Shown piece after piece: positions 63,184 to 64,000 of a stretch of 64,000 nucleotides of DNA. Made by a program: the position numbers and the translations under genes. Positions within the stretch are counted from its first letter, which is position 1, and each line of letters begins with the position of its first letter. The notes under the pieces were generated by a model, which did no database searches, had not been told where the DNA came from, and was given only the letters and a program-made list of their open reading frames with translations. The DNA lies in the NCBI RefSeq assembly GCF_031202305.1, contig NZ_CP101731.1:744001-808000 (forward strand), read 5' to 3'. Source of the stretch: Pelagibacterium sp. 26DY04 (GTDB lineage Bacteria > Pseudomonadota > Alphaproteobacteria > Rhizobiales > Devosiaceae).

Positions 63184-64000
63184 ATGACCGACACCGCCCA
63201 AGCCATTGCCCGCCTCATCGCCAGCGAGATTTCCGCCCGCCCCGAACAGGTTGCCGCCGCGGTGGAATTGCTCGACGGCGGCGCGACTGTTCCCTTCATC
63301 GCCCGCTACCGCAAGGAAGTGACGGGTGGGCTCGATGATGCGCAACTGCGCACGCTGGAAACCCGGCTTGCCTATCTCCGTGAACTCGAGGCGCGCCGCG
63401 CGGCGATCGTGCAGTCGATCGAAGCCCAGGGAAAGCTCACCGACGACCTTGCCGCCCAGATCGCGCGAGTGACGACCAAGGCCGAACTCGAGGATATCTA
63501 CCTTCCCTATAAACCCAAGCGGCGCACCAAGGCCGAGATTGCCCGCGAGCGCGGGCTGGAACCATTGGCCGATGCGCTGTTTGCCGACCGCAGCCTCATC
63601 CCGCCGACCGAGGCCCAAAAGTTTCTTTCGGACGATGTGCCCGATGCCAAGGCGGCGCTGGAGGGTGCGCGCGACATCCTGGCCGAACGGTTCGCGGAAG
63701 ATGCCGATCTGATCGGCAAGCTGCGCGACTATATGGAGCGCAACGCCCTGCTGCGCGCCAGGGTGGTCGAAGGCAAGGAGGAGCAGGGCGCCAAGTTCTC
63801 GGACTATTTCGATCATGCCGAGCCCTGGGCCAAGGTGCCCAGCCACAGGGCGCTGGCCATGCTGCGCGGGCGCAATGAGGAGGTTCTGACCGTCGATCTC
63901 GAACTCGATGCGGAGGCGGAGGGCAAGTACAAGCCGGCCGAGGCGATGGTGGCCGCTCATTTCGGCATCAAGGCCGACGGATCGGACGCCGATCGGTGGC
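63184..64000 (+). CDS. tex: Tex family RNA-binding transcription accessory protein, 5' part
   Basis: The first 272 codons of a gene that runs past the window end with no stop. It starts MTDTAQAIARLIASEISARP and shows the Tex N-terminal domain: LLDGGATVPFIARYRKEVTG, LETRLAYLRELEARRAAI, ELEDIYLPYKPKRRTKAEIA and the region RNALLRARVVEGKEEQGAKF, then SHRALAMLRGRNEEVL. Tex is a conserved, about 770-residue nucleic-acid-binding protein involved in transcription. The 200 bases upstream (62984-63183) hold no gene. Confidence 0.93.
   Translation, partial: MTDTAQAIARLIASEISARPEQVAAAVELLDGGATVPFIARYRKEVTGGLDDAQLRTLETRLAYLRELEARRAAIVQSIEAQGKLTDDLAAQIARVTTKAELEDIYLPYKPKRRTKAEIARERGLEPLADALFADRSLIPPTEAQKFLSDDVPDAKAALEGARDILAERFAEDADLIGKLRDYMERNALLRARVVEGKEEQGAKFSDYFDHAEPWAKVPSHRALAMLRGRNEEVLTVDLELDAEAEGKYKPAEAMVAAHFGIKADGSDADRW

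Overview
The window is 64 kb of GC-rich, densely packed bacterial chromosome. Gene content points to an alphaproteobacterium of the Hyphomicrobiales, possibly Devosiaceae. The supporting signs are 5-aminolevulinate synthase (Shemin haem route), a class I lysyl-tRNA synthetase, a HemP/HmuSTUV haem locus preceded by TGA-N9-TCA sites of the rhizobial RirA type, a PodJ-like polarity protein with Sel1 repeats, a MerR regulator paired with a LuxR-type response regulator, and REP-like hairpin repeats. The family-level placement is an inference from gene content, not a computed result. I see no prophage, insertion sequence, CRISPR array, rRNA or tRNA gene.

Region 1 (1-7 kb) is a haem-iron locus: hemP-hmuS-hmuT-hmuU-hmuV on the minus strand, divergent from a TonB-dependent haem receptor and an IsdG-type haem monooxygenase on the plus strand. 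Two TGA-N9-TCA dyads lie between the two arms. Region 2 (7-17 kb) is a hydroxyproline utilisation cluster: a DapA-family deaminase divergent from a five-gene branched-chain-type ABC importer, an FAD D-hydroxyproline dehydrogenase, a Cys/Cys 4-hydroxyproline 2-epimerase, a second racemase-fold protein with a Ser/Thr active-site pair, and a GntR/FCD regulator. Region 3 (17-22.4 kb) is a FadR-type regulator divergent from a tripartite tricarboxylate transporter (TctC-TctB-TctA), an SDR and an RraA/aldolase-like protein, with a perfect 19-bp operator between the two arms. Glutaryl-CoA dehydrogenase and a class III CoA-transferase follow (22.6-25 kb).

Region 4 (25-43 kb) is mostly housekeeping: an FKBP-type isomerase, a FemAB/CelD-like acyltransferase and a large GT2 glycosyltransferase with an extra N-terminal domain, an orphan substrate-binding protein, TerB, LysK, an S24/XRE repressor, PyrD, MATE, SDR, the ligase-associated helicase plus PdeM, and a TIGR02186/TauE pair. 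Region 5 (43-55 kb) holds the PodJ-like protein, MerR, a LuxR-type response regulator, a 1-kb repeat-rich non-coding stretch, a TetR/VOC pair with two operators, a hybrid histidine kinase, MscL, a FixJ/LuxR-type regulator with a degenerate receiver, and a MarR-controlled DUF1428-GST pair.

Region 6 (55-64 kb) contains a glyoxalase-superfamily protein, a chromosomal class D beta-lactamase, small secreted proteins, hemA divergent from a soluble globin-coupled chemoreceptor, an OmpA-family lipoprotein, an L,D-transpeptidase, and the first 272 codons of tex, which runs off the window.

The strongest items for follow-up are the Ser/Thr racemase paralogue, the degenerate-receiver FixJ-like regulator with its upstream TACGTAGTT array, the uncharacterised TTT-SDR-RraA operon with its operator, and the fused GT2 enzyme. 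No wholly new system can be demonstrated from the sequence alone.
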